64,000 bases of DNA, taken from contig CAYQQJ010000006.1 in the NCBI GenBank assembly GCA_964419935.1, positions 62,001-126,000 of the forward strand, given 5' to 3'. Position 1 is the stretch's first letter, and each line of letters starts with the position of its first letter. Shown here one piece after another: positions 1 through 10,131 of this stretch. The stretch is from CAYQQJ01 sp964419935. Its GTDB lineage: Bacteria; Pseudomonadota; Gammaproteobacteria; Pseudomonadales; Cellvibrionaceae. The position numbers and the translations under genes were made by a program. Below the pieces are notes generated by a model. The model saw only the letters and a list, made by a program, of their open reading frames with translations. It did not search any database and had not been told where the DNA came from.

Positions 1-1187
1 AGATCCCACACGGTTTCGCCGCTGTCGGTGACCCAGTCGGGAGTCGATACGACGCTTCCACCTGCGCTAGGGTCTTGATAGAGCGATGTCACCAAGGTGT
101 TCGAGATCGTTTGATCGTCAACGGTAACAGAAATGGTGCCTGGCCCATCCTCATAAAGCGAAACAACTTTTTGTTCACGCGGATGACCTGGCAGTGGATC
201 AAGGTAACGATCAACGTTGGTCGCACACCCCTTACCTGTTGCCGGGTCTTTATCGCATTGGTAAACGCGGACGTAATCCACAAGCATCGGATTGGTCTCG
301 ACCATGGCTGGAGCCGGGTTGCCCGACAGGTTGCCGCCCACTGCCACGTTCAACAGCAGATGGAATTCCTGGTCAAAAGGCGCAGCGCCTTCCGGCATCT
401 GATAACCGACTTCCTGTCCACCGTAGGAATAACTATACCAACCGTCGGAGGTTTGGGTCGCGAAATGCGTGTCGTCGACATACCAGCGGATCTCTCCTTC
501 TTCCCATTCAATGGCATAAGTATGGAAATTGGTCGAGACGTTCGCTTTCGGTGTATATTCGGAAGTTGTCCAAACATTACCCGGCCAAAGCATGCCGTAA
601 TGCAACGTTCCGGAAGTTTTATTGCCGCCGCCTGCATCGATGTTGACCGCTTCCATGATGTCAATTTCGCCACTGAGCGGCCAATTGCCATACACCCAAT
701 CGGTCGGTAACATCCAAGCCGCAGACCACATGCCCGTACCGGCGGGTACTTGAGCTCGCACTTCGAATCGGCCGTATTTCCAGTCACCTTTGTTCATGGT
801 ACGGAGACGTGCGGAAGAAAATTCGCGATTTACGGTAGTTCCCGGATACGCGGGATCTTCCTGATTAACGGATGGGCCGGACACAGGCTCTTCTATGGGC
901 ACGATGTGCAGCATGCCATCTTCAACGTAGCTGTTTTTTGGATCGTCGGTGTAGCACTGGAGCTCGTTATTTCCGCCACCCCAGCAGTTAACTTCATGGC
1001 TCCATTTTTCCGGGTCAATGGCAGTGCCGTCGAAGTTATCTTCCCATACAAGACTCCAGCTGCCGTCCCGTGCTTCAGGCGTAATGACAGGCTCAGGGTT
1101 AGCGCTGGAACCGCCACCCCCGCAGCCCGTGAGCACGACGCCCTGAGCTAAAAGTAGTGAAAAAAGAAACTTACTATGTTTATTCAT
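1..1187 (-). CDS. GH16 family beta-glucanase (laminarinase-like) lipoprotein, 3' end cut by window
   Basis: Secreted endo-beta-1,3(4)-glucanase of glycoside hydrolase family 16, expected to cut laminarin or mixed-linkage glucan. The frame is open from an ATG at 1187 to the window edge (about 395 codons). The N-terminus has a hydrophobic signal ending in the lipobox LTGC (Cys22), then a Gly/Ser linker, so it is probably an outer-membrane lipoprotein. The GH16 domain starts near residue 43 (WSLVWEDNFDG). The catalytic signature GEIDIMEAV lies at residues 173-181, with nucleophile E174 and acid/base E179, and the domain ends near DYVRVYQ. Sequence after about residue 300 is an uncharacterised C-terminal extension continuing off the window. 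An AGGAG ribosome-binding site precedes the ATG. The GH3 gene ends 52 bases upstream on the same strand, so the two probably form an operon. Family and catalytic residues are seen directly; the exact glucan is inferred. Confidence 0.93.
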   Translation of the reverse strand, partial: MNKHSKFLFSLLLAQGVVLTGCGGGGSSANPEPVITPEARDGSWSLVWEDNFDGTAIDPEKWSHEVNCWGGGNNELQCYTDDPKNSYVEDGMLHIVPIEEPVSGPSVNQEDPAYPGTTVNREFSSARLRTMNKGDWKYGRFEVRAQVPAGTGMWSAAWMLPTDWVYGNWPLSGEIDIMEAVNIDAGGGNKTSGTLHYGMLWPGNVWTTSEYTPKANVSTNFHTYAIEWEEGEIRWYVDDTHFATQTSDGWYSYSYGGQEVGYQMPEGAAPFDQEFHLLLNVAVGGNLSGNPAPAMVETNPMLVDYVRVYQCDKDPATGKGCATNVDRYLDPLPGHPREQKVVSLYEDGPGTISVTVDDQTISNTLVTSLYQDPSAGGSVVSTPDWVTDSGETVWD

Positions 1188-1239
1188 TATATGTGCTCCT
1201 GTGTCCGGAACGCCGGACTCGCTAGTTGAGAGGCGTTAT

Positions 1240-3486
1240 TTATTTAGTTACCTCAAACGTTACCATCAGGCCCTCTGCTGCATTGGGCGCTACCCAGGCT
1301 TTGAAGTCGCCTGGCTCCAGTACTTCTTCTACGGCTTGATTAAAAAACTTTAGCTCACCTGTCTGCAATGTAAAGGAAACACGCTGACTCTCCCCGGGCT
1401 TGAGCGTCACTTTCTTGTACTGCTTCAACTCACGTACCGGGCGCGTGACGCTGCCGAACAAGTCCTGCACGTAAAGCTGCACGACTTCGGTGGCGGGACG
1501 CTTACCGACGTTTTTGATAACGGCGGAGATTTCAGTGGAATCCTTCATGCCCAGGACCTTTTTGGAGATTTTCACATCGCTGTATACCACTTCGGAATAG
1601 GTCAGACCAAAGCCGAAAGGGAATTGCGGAGCAAAGCCGGCATCGATGTATTGCGAACGGTTACCGGTGGAATGTTGCGGTGACTCAAGTGGGAAATCGT
1701 CCATGTGGATGAAAGCTTCGGCATCGTGTGGGCGGCCGGTATTCTTGTGGTTGTAGTACAGAGGAATTTGGCCGGTGACCTTGGGCCAGGTAACGGGCAG
1801 CCGGCCGCTCGGCAGCGCATCGCCAGCAAGCACATCTGCGATGGCCGGACCGCCCATGGTGCCGGGGTGCCACGCCATGATGATGGCATCAACATCGTCA
1901 ATGACTTCACTCAGCGCAATGGGACGGCCGGCCATAATAACCAGCACCAGCGGCTTACCCGTGTTCTTGAGTTCTTTGATCAGCGCTTGCTGTGCACCAG
2001 GCAGACGAATGTCGGCGCGGCTTTGCGCTTCACCGGACAGAGATGCTTCTTCGCCCAGGATCATAACCACCACATCAGATTTCTTGGCAGCCTTCTTCGC
2101 GGCAGAGAACTGATCGTGGGAGCGATCACGGCTACTTTCCAAAACCGGATGGTAGGTGACGTTCTTGCTGCCGAGCTTTTCTTTAAGCGCGGTGAGTACG
2201 GTGACTGAGTCTTTTTTCTGACCGTCGAAAACCCATGTGCCCATCTGATCATGCGGGGCATCAGCAAGGGGGCCGAGAAGCACAATTTTGGTATCCGCTT
2301 GCAGAGGCAGGGCTTTATCGTCGTTTTTGAGAAGTACCAGACTGGCGATTGCCGATTGTTTCGCTGCAGCAAGATGTTGGTTGTTGAGAATATCGGTTTT
2401 CTGTCGATCGGTATCAACAATGGCCTGGTCAAACAAGCCGAGGTCCCTTTTAATTTGCAGAATGTTGGTCAAGCGCTGGTTGACCAAATCGTCCGAGACA
2501 ACGCCGGCGTCCATCAACGAGCGCAAGCTATCAACAAAACTGGTGCTGACCATTTCCATATCCACGCCGGCATTGAATGCCAGTGCGGCAGCTTCTTTCG
2601 GGGTTGCGGCCAGACCGTGCACAATGCCTTCAGTCACGGAATTCCAATCGCTGACCACGAAGCCTTCAAACCCGAGCTCACCACGCAGGATGTCGGTAAG
2701 CAGATGCTTGTTGTGAGAGGCCGGAACACCGTTCAAATCGTTGAAAGAGCTCATGATCGTCGCCGTACCGGCATCCACCGCAGCCTTGAATGGCGGCAGG
2801 TAAACGTTGTGCAGAAGAGGCTCGGGGATATAGGTCGTGTTGTAATCGCGACCACCCTCGGCAGCACCATAACCGAGAAAGTGCTTAGCGCTTGCCGCCA
2901 CTGATTCCGGGGAGGACAAATCGTCGCCCTGATAACCAATAACGGATGCTGCACCCAGTACGCTGGTCAAGTAAGGATCTTCACCGAAGGACTCGGCGAT
3001 GCGCCCCCACCGGGGATCACGGGAGATATCCAACATAGGCGCGAACACCCAGTTGATGCCAGCAGCAGAAGCCTCTTTGGCCGCTATACGGGCACCCTGC
3101 TCCACCAGATCTGCATCCCAGCTGGCCGCCTGGCCAAGTGGGATCGGAAATATGGTCCTGTAACCGTGAATCACGTCACGGCCAATCATCAACGGGATGC
3201 CGAATTCACTCTCTTCGGTGGCGATGCGTTGCAGTTCGTTGGCAATTTCCACTGAACCCACGTTCAGAAACGAGCTGACACGGCCTTCACGGATGGCCTG
3301 TTTGATGTGATCAGGAATTTTGTCTACGGAAGGAATGCCACTGGCATCCACCTGTTGGAGTTGACCCAGTTTTTGAGTCAGCGGCAGATCATCAACCAGC
3401 TCCTCAATGTCCACGGCTGCAAAGCAGCTGGCCTGAAATGCCAGGCTCAGGGCCAACGCGGTGAGTATCCTGAACTTTGTCTTCAT
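1240..3486 (-). CDS. GH3 family beta-glucosidase (BglX-like), exported
   Basis: Glycoside hydrolase family 3 enzyme of 748 residues, likely a periplasmic beta-glucosidase that releases glucose from beta-glucan oligosaccharides. A signal peptide covers residues 1-23 (ends CFA-A). The (beta/alpha)8 domain carries RDPRWGR-type sequence near 156-162, the KHF motif at 201-203, and the nucleophile Asp280 in GFVVSDWNS. The alpha/beta sandwich follows, and a fibronectin-III-like domain closes the protein (from about 650, ending with GDFKAWVAPNA). Length and domain order match BglX. The leader GGAGCATATAA-ATG closely resembles that of the downstream GH16 gene, suggesting co-translation at similar strength. 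With GH16 it makes an endo/exo pair typical of laminarin utilisation. The gene symbol bglX is withheld because substrate specificity within GH3 cannot be read from sequence. Confidence 0.93.
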   Translation of the reverse strand: MKTKFRILTALALSLAFQASCFAAVDIEELVDDLPLTQKLGQLQQVDASGIPSVDKIPDHIKQAIREGRVSSFLNVGSVEIANELQRIATEESEFGIPLMIGRDVIHGYRTIFPIPLGQAASWDADLVEQGARIAAKEASAAGINWVFAPMLDISRDPRWGRIAESFGEDPYLTSVLGAASVIGYQGDDLSSPESVAASAKHFLGYGAAEGGRDYNTTYIPEPLLHNVYLPPFKAAVDAGTATIMSSFNDLNGVPASHNKHLLTDILRGELGFEGFVVSDWNSVTEGIVHGLAATPKEAAALAFNAGVDMEMVSTSFVDSLRSLMDAGVVSDDLVNQRLTNILQIKRDLGLFDQAIVDTDRQKTDILNNQHLAAAKQSAIASLVLLKNDDKALPLQADTKIVLLGPLADAPHDQMGTWVFDGQKKDSVTVLTALKEKLGSKNVTYHPVLESSRDRSHDQFSAAKKAAKKSDVVVMILGEEASLSGEAQSRADIRLPGAQQALIKELKNTGKPLVLVIMAGRPIALSEVIDDVDAIIMAWHPGTMGGPAIADVLAGDALPSGRLPVTWPKVTGQIPLYYNHKNTGRPHDAEAFIHMDDFPLESPQHSTGNRSQYIDAGFAPQFPFGFGLTYSEVVYSDVKISKKVLGMKDSTEISAVIKNVGKRPATEVVQLYVQDLFGSVTRPVRELKQYKKVTLKPGESQRVSFTLQTGELKFFNQAVEEVLEPGDFKAWVAPNAAEGLMVTFEVTK

Positions 3487-4136
3487 TTATATGCTCCAAT
3501 TCCTGCTCTTGTTACAACGCCGAATATGGCAACGCATTCTGCCACCCCTCGGACCCGCCTGCTACTCGTGACTTTCGCGGGTAGGGGACCCTGACATTAC
3601 TACAGGTAGTCTTTGGGGATTATTGAGTCCGAATGTACCTATACCCGGTAACAGTGTCGCCGCAGTTTACGAATTTTCGCGTGGTGGCACTTCCCAGTAT
3701 CAGCAAATGGAAATGTGGGCTGTCGGCAAGCCGCGCTACCGCTGCGTTGAGTTCAATCTGATGGTATGGAAATACTTGGTACTGCGTCACAAAAAGATAT
3801 GCATCCCCGGCGATGGAACGCGTCTTTTGACGGTCATTTTGCGGTCTCGGATCCAGTCACTACTTGGAGGATCAGGCAGCTGCGCAACACCACTCGAGAG
3901 CCGGTCACCGGGACCATTGGAATTATCAGCTATCGCCCGGCCGGCTTATGTAGCGGGCCCGGCTAACTTTTGACTTGCCGTCTTGTCCAACATCCCGGCT
4001 CTTCTTTGGGAAGCTGCATGCCGGGTCAGGACCCTCGGTTAAACCCAACGCGTATTCACCAATCGTTCATTTGTTCACCACCATCCAGGCGACCTTATAT
4101 GATGTTGAACAATATCAAGATGATTCGTCAGCTTCG
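3487..4136. other. Intergenic region between divergent GH3 and c-di-GMP genes
   Basis: About 650 bases without a gene I can support. Open frames here have no recognisable protein features. It must hold the divergent promoters for the glucanase operon and the GGDEF-EAL gene. A short imperfect palindrome (ACTAC-AG-GTAGT, 3599-3610) lies 113 bases upstream of the GH3 start and is the only candidate operator I see. The frame of the GGDEF-EAL gene stays open upstream to 3975, but that stretch does not look like protein. Confidence 0.5.
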
Positions 4137-6884
4137 ATGAAAACAAAAAAGCACAAGTCGGGGTTAGCCATAGCCGCGACGGCATGGATAATCATGCTGA
4201 GTACGACCCTGTGGTTCTGGCATACCACGGCGGAAAGCTCCGACGCCATTGCCAGCCAGAGATTCGAGTTCGGCAACGCAGACGTGACCCGCGCGATTTC
4301 CCAGCGCCTGGAAAATTATCAACAGGTGCTTGTCGCCACCGCAGCCTACCTTGAAGGTGCCGATGTCGAACGGGCGGACTGGCGGCGCTACGTCGCCAAG
4401 CTGCAGCTCGCTGAGCGATTCCCCGGCATCCAGGGATTGGGCTTTTCCAAGGCGTTGGATCCCAGTGAAATACACACTGCTGTCTCGGCTGCGCGTGCAA
4501 GCGGTTATCCGGGCTTCCAGATCTGGCCGGATGGCGAACGCCCCTTTTACACTGCAATTGTGTATCTGGAGCCTGAGAACTGGCGCAATGAGCGCGCCAT
4601 GGGCTACGACATGTTCAGTGAGCCTAACCGCCAAAAAGCCATGGCCCGTGCACGGGACACCGGCAACGCCAGTGCGACTGCAGTGGTCTCACTGGTTCAG
4701 GAAGCCGGGGAGAATAAGCAGCCCGGCTTCCTTATCTACTACCCGGTCTATTCCGGTAATGAACCGACCACCGTCACTGCCCGACAGCAAGAGCTCGAGG
4801 GCTTTGCCTATGGTGCGTTCCGGCTCACGAACCTGATTGTCGGCATTCTCGGCCAAACATCGCTTCCCTATCGGCGCCTGGAGATATTTGAAGGGTCACA
4901 GCCACACCCGGACCAGCGGGTCTATGACAGCGAAGCCGGCAACAGCCACCTGCTGACGCACACACCCCTGCTGGAGAGCGAAGTGCCTCTGGAATTCGGC
5001 GGCATCAGCTGGATCCTTCGCTTCACCTCGCTACCGGCATTCGAAGCTTCTGCGGGTATTTATCACCCTTGGTGGATTCTCATCGGTGGAACCGTGTTCA
5101 GTTGCCTGATGGCCGCGTTCATCTGGGCGCTCTGGATCAATCAGCGTCAGGGCTGGGCCCTTTCCAGTACCAGTCAGCGGCTGCTGCAGGAAACCAGCCA
5201 ACGCGAGTTTCTCAAAGAAGAGCTGCGGCTATTCTTTTCCCTGTCGCCGGATATTCTCTGCACCATCAACACGGACGGGACCTTTCGGCAGGTTAACCGC
5301 GCGTGTGAACGCATACTGGGTTTTCCGTCTTCGGCCCTGCACCAGCGAAACTTCCAGGACATGGTTTATCCCGACGATTTGCAGGGTTTGCTGGATGACG
5401 TGCGCGACTTGAAGTCCAGCAACAACTCCCGAATTACCCGCGAATTGCGCAATCTTACCGCCGACGGCGATATCCGCTGGATCGAGTGGAGTTTTGTCGC
5501 AGCTCAGAAGAATACGGTGTTCTATGGCTATGGGCGGGATGTGACCGAGCGCCGCCAACTGGTTCAGCAACTGCACCACAGCGCCTTCCACGACAAGCTG
5601 ACCGGTGTCGCCAACCGCGCTCTCTTCCTCGACCGCCTGACCCACGTTATTGATCGAGCTCGCCGCTACGGTGAAAGTTACGCAGTATTTATGATGGATC
5701 TCGACAACTTCAAATCCATCAACGACAGTTACGGGCATCCGGTTGGCGATAAACTACTGATTGAATTCGCCGAACGGATTCAAAATGAACTCCGACCCGT
5801 CGATACCTGTGCCCGCTTTGGCGGAGACGAATTCACCCTGCTGATAGAGGAAGTCGCGTCCGAAGCCGTAGTGCGCAATCTTGCAGAGCGCATTCTGGAG
5901 GGTTTGAGGCCGGCTTTTAACATTGACGGATTTTCGTTTCATATCGGCTCGAGTATCGGCATTGCTCTCGGCACCGCGCAACACGACTATCAAGCGACTG
6001 AGCAAATTCTGCAGCATGCGGATCTCGCGCTTTATGAAGCCAAACGCCTGGGAAAAGGCCGCTACATTATTTTTGATGAACGTATGCAGAGCGAGCAACT
6101 CGGCAAGGCGCAAATGGAGGCGGATTTGCGCAACGCACTCAGTCACCAAGACCTGGAGGTGTACTATCAGCCTATTATCGAGCTGAAACAGGGCAGCATT
6201 GCCGGGTGTGAAGCACTGGTTCGATGGGAGCATCCCCACCTTGGTCGCATCGGCCCGCAACAATTCATTCCCTTGGCAGAAGCCAGCGGGCTGATCGGAC
6301 ACCTTGGTCGCCAGGTAACGGAAGCCGCCTGCCGGTCTTTGGCGCAATGGCGGGCATCATCGGCGGTAACTCCGGATTTTTTTATCAGTATTAATCTGTC
6401 ACCCCGGGAATTCTTTTTGCGGGATTCGGTAGAATTTATTCGCCAGAGCTTAACGCGGTATAACCTCGATGGCCGTAGCCTGCGCATTGAAGTCACCGAA
6501 GGTGTGTTAATAGAAAGAGACGAAGAAGCCAATCGAATTTTCAATCAGCTCCAGGAACTGGGCGTGCAAATTTATATCGATGATTTTGGTACGGGCTACT
6601 CATCACTCAGCTACTTGCGTACTCTACCCATCGACGGCATCAAACTGGATCGATCGTTTCTCGAACAGGTTCATTCCACACACAAAAATCGTGAAATTGC
6701 GCGGACGGTACTTGAGCTTGCAAATGTACTTGACCTGCAATCCGTTGTGGAGGGCGTGGAAACCGATGACCAGTTCCAGTTTGTTAAAACCCTGGGCTTT
6801 GGTTTTGCGCAGGGTTTTGGCCTGCATCATCCGATGCCGGGTCGTGACATGCGCGTATTAATGAGCAGTCACGCGGTACACTAG
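4137..6884 (+). CDS. CHASE-PAS-GGDEF-EAL membrane c-di-GMP enzyme
   Basis: Membrane-bound sensor that probably makes and/or degrades cyclic di-GMP. I start it at the ATG at 4137 (915 residues), because a transmembrane helix follows directly (residues about 10-30) and the 54 codons upstream look non-coding. Order: first membrane helix, periplasmic CHASE domain (about 45-270; QGLGFSKAL and YPVYSG regions), second helix near 310-330, PAS domain (about 360-480, ending in a PAC-like GYGRDVTER), GGDEF domain with intact RFGGDEF (GGDEF at 562-566), and EAL domain with EALVRW at 692-697 and DDFGTGYSSL further on. Both catalytic signatures are intact, so it could be bifunctional. It is transcribed towards the TBDR, ending 37 bases from that gene's stop. 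The ligand of the CHASE domain is unknown. Its position beside the glucan genes may link carbohydrate sensing to attachment, but that is inference. Confidence 0.92.
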   Translation: MKTKKHKSGLAIAATAWIIMLSTTLWFWHTTAESSDAIASQRFEFGNADVTRAISQRLENYQQVLVATAAYLEGADVERADWRRYVAKLQLAERFPGIQGLGFSKALDPSEIHTAVSAARASGYPGFQIWPDGERPFYTAIVYLEPENWRNERAMGYDMFSEPNRQKAMARARDTGNASATAVVSLVQEAGENKQPGFLIYYPVYSGNEPTTVTARQQELEGFAYGAFRLTNLIVGILGQTSLPYRRLEIFEGSQPHPDQRVYDSEAGNSHLLTHTPLLESEVPLEFGGISWILRFTSLPAFEASAGIYHPWWILIGGTVFSCLMAAFIWALWINQRQGWALSSTSQRLLQETSQREFLKEELRLFFSLSPDILCTINTDGTFRQVNRACERILGFPSSALHQRNFQDMVYPDDLQGLLDDVRDLKSSNNSRITRELRNLTADGDIRWIEWSFVAAQKNTVFYGYGRDVTERRQLVQQLHHSAFHDKLTGVANRALFLDRLTHVIDRARRYGESYAVFMMDLDNFKSINDSYGHPVGDKLLIEFAERIQNELRPVDTCARFGGDEFTLLIEEVASEAVVRNLAERILEGLRPAFNIDGFSFHIGSSIGIALGTAQHDYQATEQILQHADLALYEAKRLGKGRYIIFDERMQSEQLGKAQMEADLRNALSHQDLEVYYQPIIELKQGSIAGCEALVRWEHPHLGRIGPQQFIPLAEASGLIGHLGRQVTEAACRSLAQWRASSAVTPDFFISINLSPREFFLRDSVEFIRQSLTRYNLDGRSLRIEVTEGVLIERDEEANRIFNQLQELGVQIYIDDFGTGYSSLSYLRTLPIDGIKLDRSFLEQVHSTHKNREIARTVLELANVLDLQSVVEGVETDDQFQFVKTLGFGFAQGFGLHHPMPGRDMRVLMSSHAVH

Positions 6885-6921
6885 GACCGCGTAGTTAAGC
6901 CCTGCATCACCTGGTCAAAAC

Positions 6922-9900
6922 TCAAAAATCCAACCGCAGCCCAACAATAAAACGCCGACCGTTTTCATAAATACCCTGAGGCACGCCACTACGGCTGTGA
7001 ATATAGATAACTTCATTATTGAGGTTAATCCCTTTCAACACGACGCTCGCGAACCGGCTAACACGCCACTGAAGGTTGGCATCCCATTGCTGATAGGCGG
7101 CCGTCACGCTCTGCGAGCCTGCAATAAAATCGCCATAGGATCTCGAGCGATAGTTGTAGGAAATACGGCCACTGAGACGCGTTCCTTCATAGAACAATGA
7201 AGCGTTAAATTGGCTCTCTGAGTTGCCGGGCAACTCGAACGAACGCGTACCATCCGGTGAGGGCACAGTGGCGCCGGTAAAGGTATAGTTGCCCAGTAAG
7301 CCGAAACCCGAGGAGAAGTCACGTTGCCACTGAAGCTCCATTCCGGTTATGTTCGCGCCCGCTGAGTTTTGCGGGCGTGTCACCGGCTGCAGTTCACCGT
7401 TTATCGGTTCCATCGAAGTCTCAGGATAAATGAACGTCGAGATGGATTTATGAAACAGGTTGGCAGAGAGCAGCGACGCCTCAGCAAAATACCATTCCAC
7501 ACCCAGGTCGAACTGATTCGCCTTGTAGGGGGCGAGCAGAGGGTTGCCGGTTGAGATGGCGCCGCTGGTCGGATCGGTCACCACGTTGGCACTGAGATTT
7601 TGGTAATTGGGTCGCGCCATGACTCGCGCCGCGGCACCGCGCACTATTAAATCCGGGCGTAACGAATAGGCCACATTCATGCTGGGAAGATAGTCGTGAT
7701 AGCGGCTTTCCGTAGATTGAATTTTATCGCCATCGTAAGCAGCCGCTGACTGCCGCGTCCCCACATAGCGAATACCGATGTTTCCACTCCAGCTGTTGCC
7801 ACTCGCGGTATCGTCCTCAAAGTTGAGCATGACATAGTACGCCTGGCTGACCTCGTCAATACGATAATAGGCGGACCGATCGTCACGGTATGTCATCACG
7901 CCCGCGTCGAACAAAGGCTTTACGATTGTGTCGAGCTTGGCAGGATTCGCCCAGGCATAACGGGTTAAACTCGTGGGCGTCGCAGCTTGTTGATGCAACC
8001 GCGGCGTGACACCGCCACCGACCTGCTCCAGGCTCGTGTTATTCAACTGTGACCAGGCAGGGTGAGCTTCATCAAGCGCACCCACAGTTCGATGATTTTC
8101 AATAAAGTGGTCGCGCAATTTGCTGCCGAATTCAATGGTTGATATCGGCCCCCGGTTCACCCGTTGGGTCACGTCCAGCTGTGCATAGTTCTCATTATTT
8201 TCCATGCGCCGAATCCAGTCTCTGGAAACACTGGAAAAGCGGCCCATGTCCGCAGACGAAAGTGGATCGAGGTCAAGAAATGCGATATCGATGGCGCGTT
8301 CGTTCAGGGCAAAGCGACTGCGCGTATCACCGGCAAAACGATACATCCAGTCGTGCTTGGTGCCACCGATTGCGCGGGTATTTCCGAGCTGAATATGTAA
8401 CTCGCGATCGTAGGTTTGATAGTCAGCGGAGAAGTCATTGACCAGGGTTTTAATGTAGGCGTCGCGCTCGATGATATCGAGCAAGGCGCCGGTTGAGTTG
8501 GCATTCACCAGCGTACCGCCAAGCAGCAGGTGATTGCCGTCATCAGCTGTCACAAACGTCGGGTTGTACACGATCGCCGGTGACTGCTCGCGCAACTTGT
8601 GGCCTCCCACCGTAAACAGAAAATTGTGGTTGAGGTTGTCGATTACCATCTCGGAACGAACGCTGTTGAACCCCAGTTCCCAGTTTTTTACCGGCACCCA
8701 TTGCAGAGTCACATTGCCGGTAGCGTGAGTGCGGCTCTGCTGAAGAATCGCCGAGCCGCCACCCCAGATGGCATAGACGTTAGGGGTTATATTGCCGCCT
8801 TCGTCGATTATGTCGTAAAGACTGTTGTCGGAAAATGTCTCCAGCCCATCGCGACGGCTGGTGTGGTCCTGCCAGTTGATGGACGCGAGAATCCCGAGCG
8901 TCTGTTGTGGGTTTTTCCAACTGCTCAATGCTGAAATTTGGGGGCCCCACGCTTCGGCGAGGTCACTGTAATGCTGCTCGTAGGCGATATGAGTTTCGAG
9001 AGACTTCAGATGAAAAGGTTCGCGTGTACGGATGTTCACTGTGCCACCGATGCTGCCCTCGTCCATAGCCGCGGAGGGGCTTTTGTGCACTTCCAGGGAC
9101 TGCACCAGTTGCGACGCCAAAGTGGAATAATTGAAGCCCCGGCTGGGATTGTCGTTCGCCCACCAGTAGGCGGATGCGACGTGTTGGCCGTTGAGCAAGG
9201 TGCGGTTGATGTCTTTATCGGTTCCGCGAATGTTGACGTCCCGGCCCTGTCCCCACAGGCGATCCACCGACACCCCCGCAATGCGCTGCAGGGCGTCGGC
9301 AACATTCTGATCGGGAAACTTGCCGATGTCTTCGGAGGTGACGACGTCCAGCACATTGCTGCTGTTCTGCTTGATTGCCAGGTTCGCCTTGAGTGCGCGG
9401 CGCACGCCGGTGACATAGGTCTCTTCAAGAACCGGCGGCTCGACCGATGTCGGCCCTTGGGGCGAGCGTTTCACACTGGTGAGCAGGCCCGGCTGGTGTG
9501 AATGAATGACCACGGCGTGTCTTCCGCCAAAGGTGAACGTGAGGCCGGTTTCGCTCAAAAGCTGCTCTAACGCCTGCCTGCGGCTGAAATAGCCATTCAC
9601 AGCGGGTGCTTCCAACTTTGGCAGCAGGTCGGTTCGATAAAGAATTTGCAAATCGGACGCTTCTGCAAACTCGGTCAACGAACTGCTGAGGGGTTGTGCG
9701 GCAAGCTGGTAATCGAGCAGTTCGACCAAAAGAAACTGGCGATCCAGAGGAGCTTCAACGGCGGAATGGATGTTGGAATGAGCGCCCGAAAGCGAGGCTG
9801 CGTACGCGGTGGAAATCTGGCAGGTGATAAGCATCAAGACCGTTAAAACAAGGGCACATACACTGCACCAGCGCTCCCGCAGTCGGGCGCCGAAACCGAT

Positions 9901-10008
9901 GACTGTCACAAACATCGCAGCAAATAGCTGTGCAGGAATCATGAATACACTGGTCTTGTTATTGTCATAGCCCCTTTTATGTCCTGCTTGTGCATTCACA
10001 AGGCGCAT
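6922..10008 (-). CDS. TonB-dependent receptor with STN signalling domain (carbohydrate-type)
   Basis: Outer-membrane TonB-dependent transducer of up to 1028 residues. The hydrophobic export signal sits late (about residues 45-70, ending STAYA), so the real start may be Met23 (9942) or Met32 (9915); no candidate has a good ribosome-binding site. After it comes an STN (secretin/TonB short N-terminal) domain (about 90-165), then a TonB box/plug (EETYVTGVRRAL..., EDIGKFPDQNVADALQRIAGVSV, RGTDKDINRTLLNG), then a 22-strand-type barrel ending in F (VGLRLDF). The plug resembles the Caulobacter/Xanthomonas receptor family linked to carbohydrate uptake. STN-bearing receptors signal to FecR-type anti-sigma factors, and such a pair starts 124 bases away on the opposite strand. 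It is paralogous to the second receptor at 11962-14571, which lacks STN. Ligand is inferred only from the neighbouring glucanases. Confidence 0.9.
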   Translation of the reverse strand: MRLVNAQAGHKRGYDNNKTSVFMIPAQLFAAMFVTVIGFGARLRERWCSVCALVLTVLMLITCQISTAYAASLSGAHSNIHSAVEAPLDRQFLLVELLDYQLAAQPLSSSLTEFAEASDLQILYRTDLLPKLEAPAVNGYFSRRQALEQLLSETGLTFTFGGRHAVVIHSHQPGLLTSVKRSPQGPTSVEPPVLEETYVTGVRRALKANLAIKQNSSNVLDVVTSEDIGKFPDQNVADALQRIAGVSVDRLWGQGRDVNIRGTDKDINRTLLNGQHVASAYWWANDNPSRGFNYSTLASQLVQSLEVHKSPSAAMDEGSIGGTVNIRTREPFHLKSLETHIAYEQHYSDLAEAWGPQISALSSWKNPQQTLGILASINWQDHTSRRDGLETFSDNSLYDIIDEGGNITPNVYAIWGGGSAILQQSRTHATGNVTLQWVPVKNWELGFNSVRSEMVIDNLNHNFLFTVGGHKLREQSPAIVYNPTFVTADDGNHLLLGGTLVNANSTGALLDIIERDAYIKTLVNDFSADYQTYDRELHIQLGNTRAIGGTKHDWMYRFAGDTRSRFALNERAIDIAFLDLDPLSSADMGRFSSVSRDWIRRMENNENYAQLDVTQRVNRGPISTIEFGSKLRDHFIENHRTVGALDEAHPAWSQLNNTSLEQVGGGVTPRLHQQAATPTSLTRYAWANPAKLDTIVKPLFDAGVMTYRDDRSAYYRIDEVSQAYYVMLNFEDDTASGNSWSGNIGIRYVGTRQSAAAYDGDKIQSTESRYHDYLPSMNVAYSLRPDLIVRGAAARVMARPNYQNLSANVVTDPTSGAISTGNPLLAPYKANQFDLGVEWYFAEASLLSANLFHKSISTFIYPETSMEPINGELQPVTRPQNSAGANITGMELQWQRDFSSGFGLLGNYTFTGATVPSPDGTRSFELPGNSESQFNASLFYEGTRLSGRISYNYRSRSYGDFIAGSQSVTAAYQQWDANLQWRVSRFASVVLKGINLNNEVIYIHSRSGVPQGIYENGRRFIVGLRLDF

Positions 10009-10131
10009 CGTGGATGTTTTTTATGACTGCCGGTGTCGGGGTTCAGCCCTTGTGAACGTTACAGTTATACCACCGAAAAATCGCGCTGCATAAGCGCAAA
10101 GCGCTCTTGAGCGTCTATAACAGGTAACTTA

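Noticed and set aside
3623..3973. Open frame of 116 codons between the GH3 and c-di-GMP genes
   Set aside because: No domain-like character, no ribosome-binding site, odd composition; treated as promoter region.
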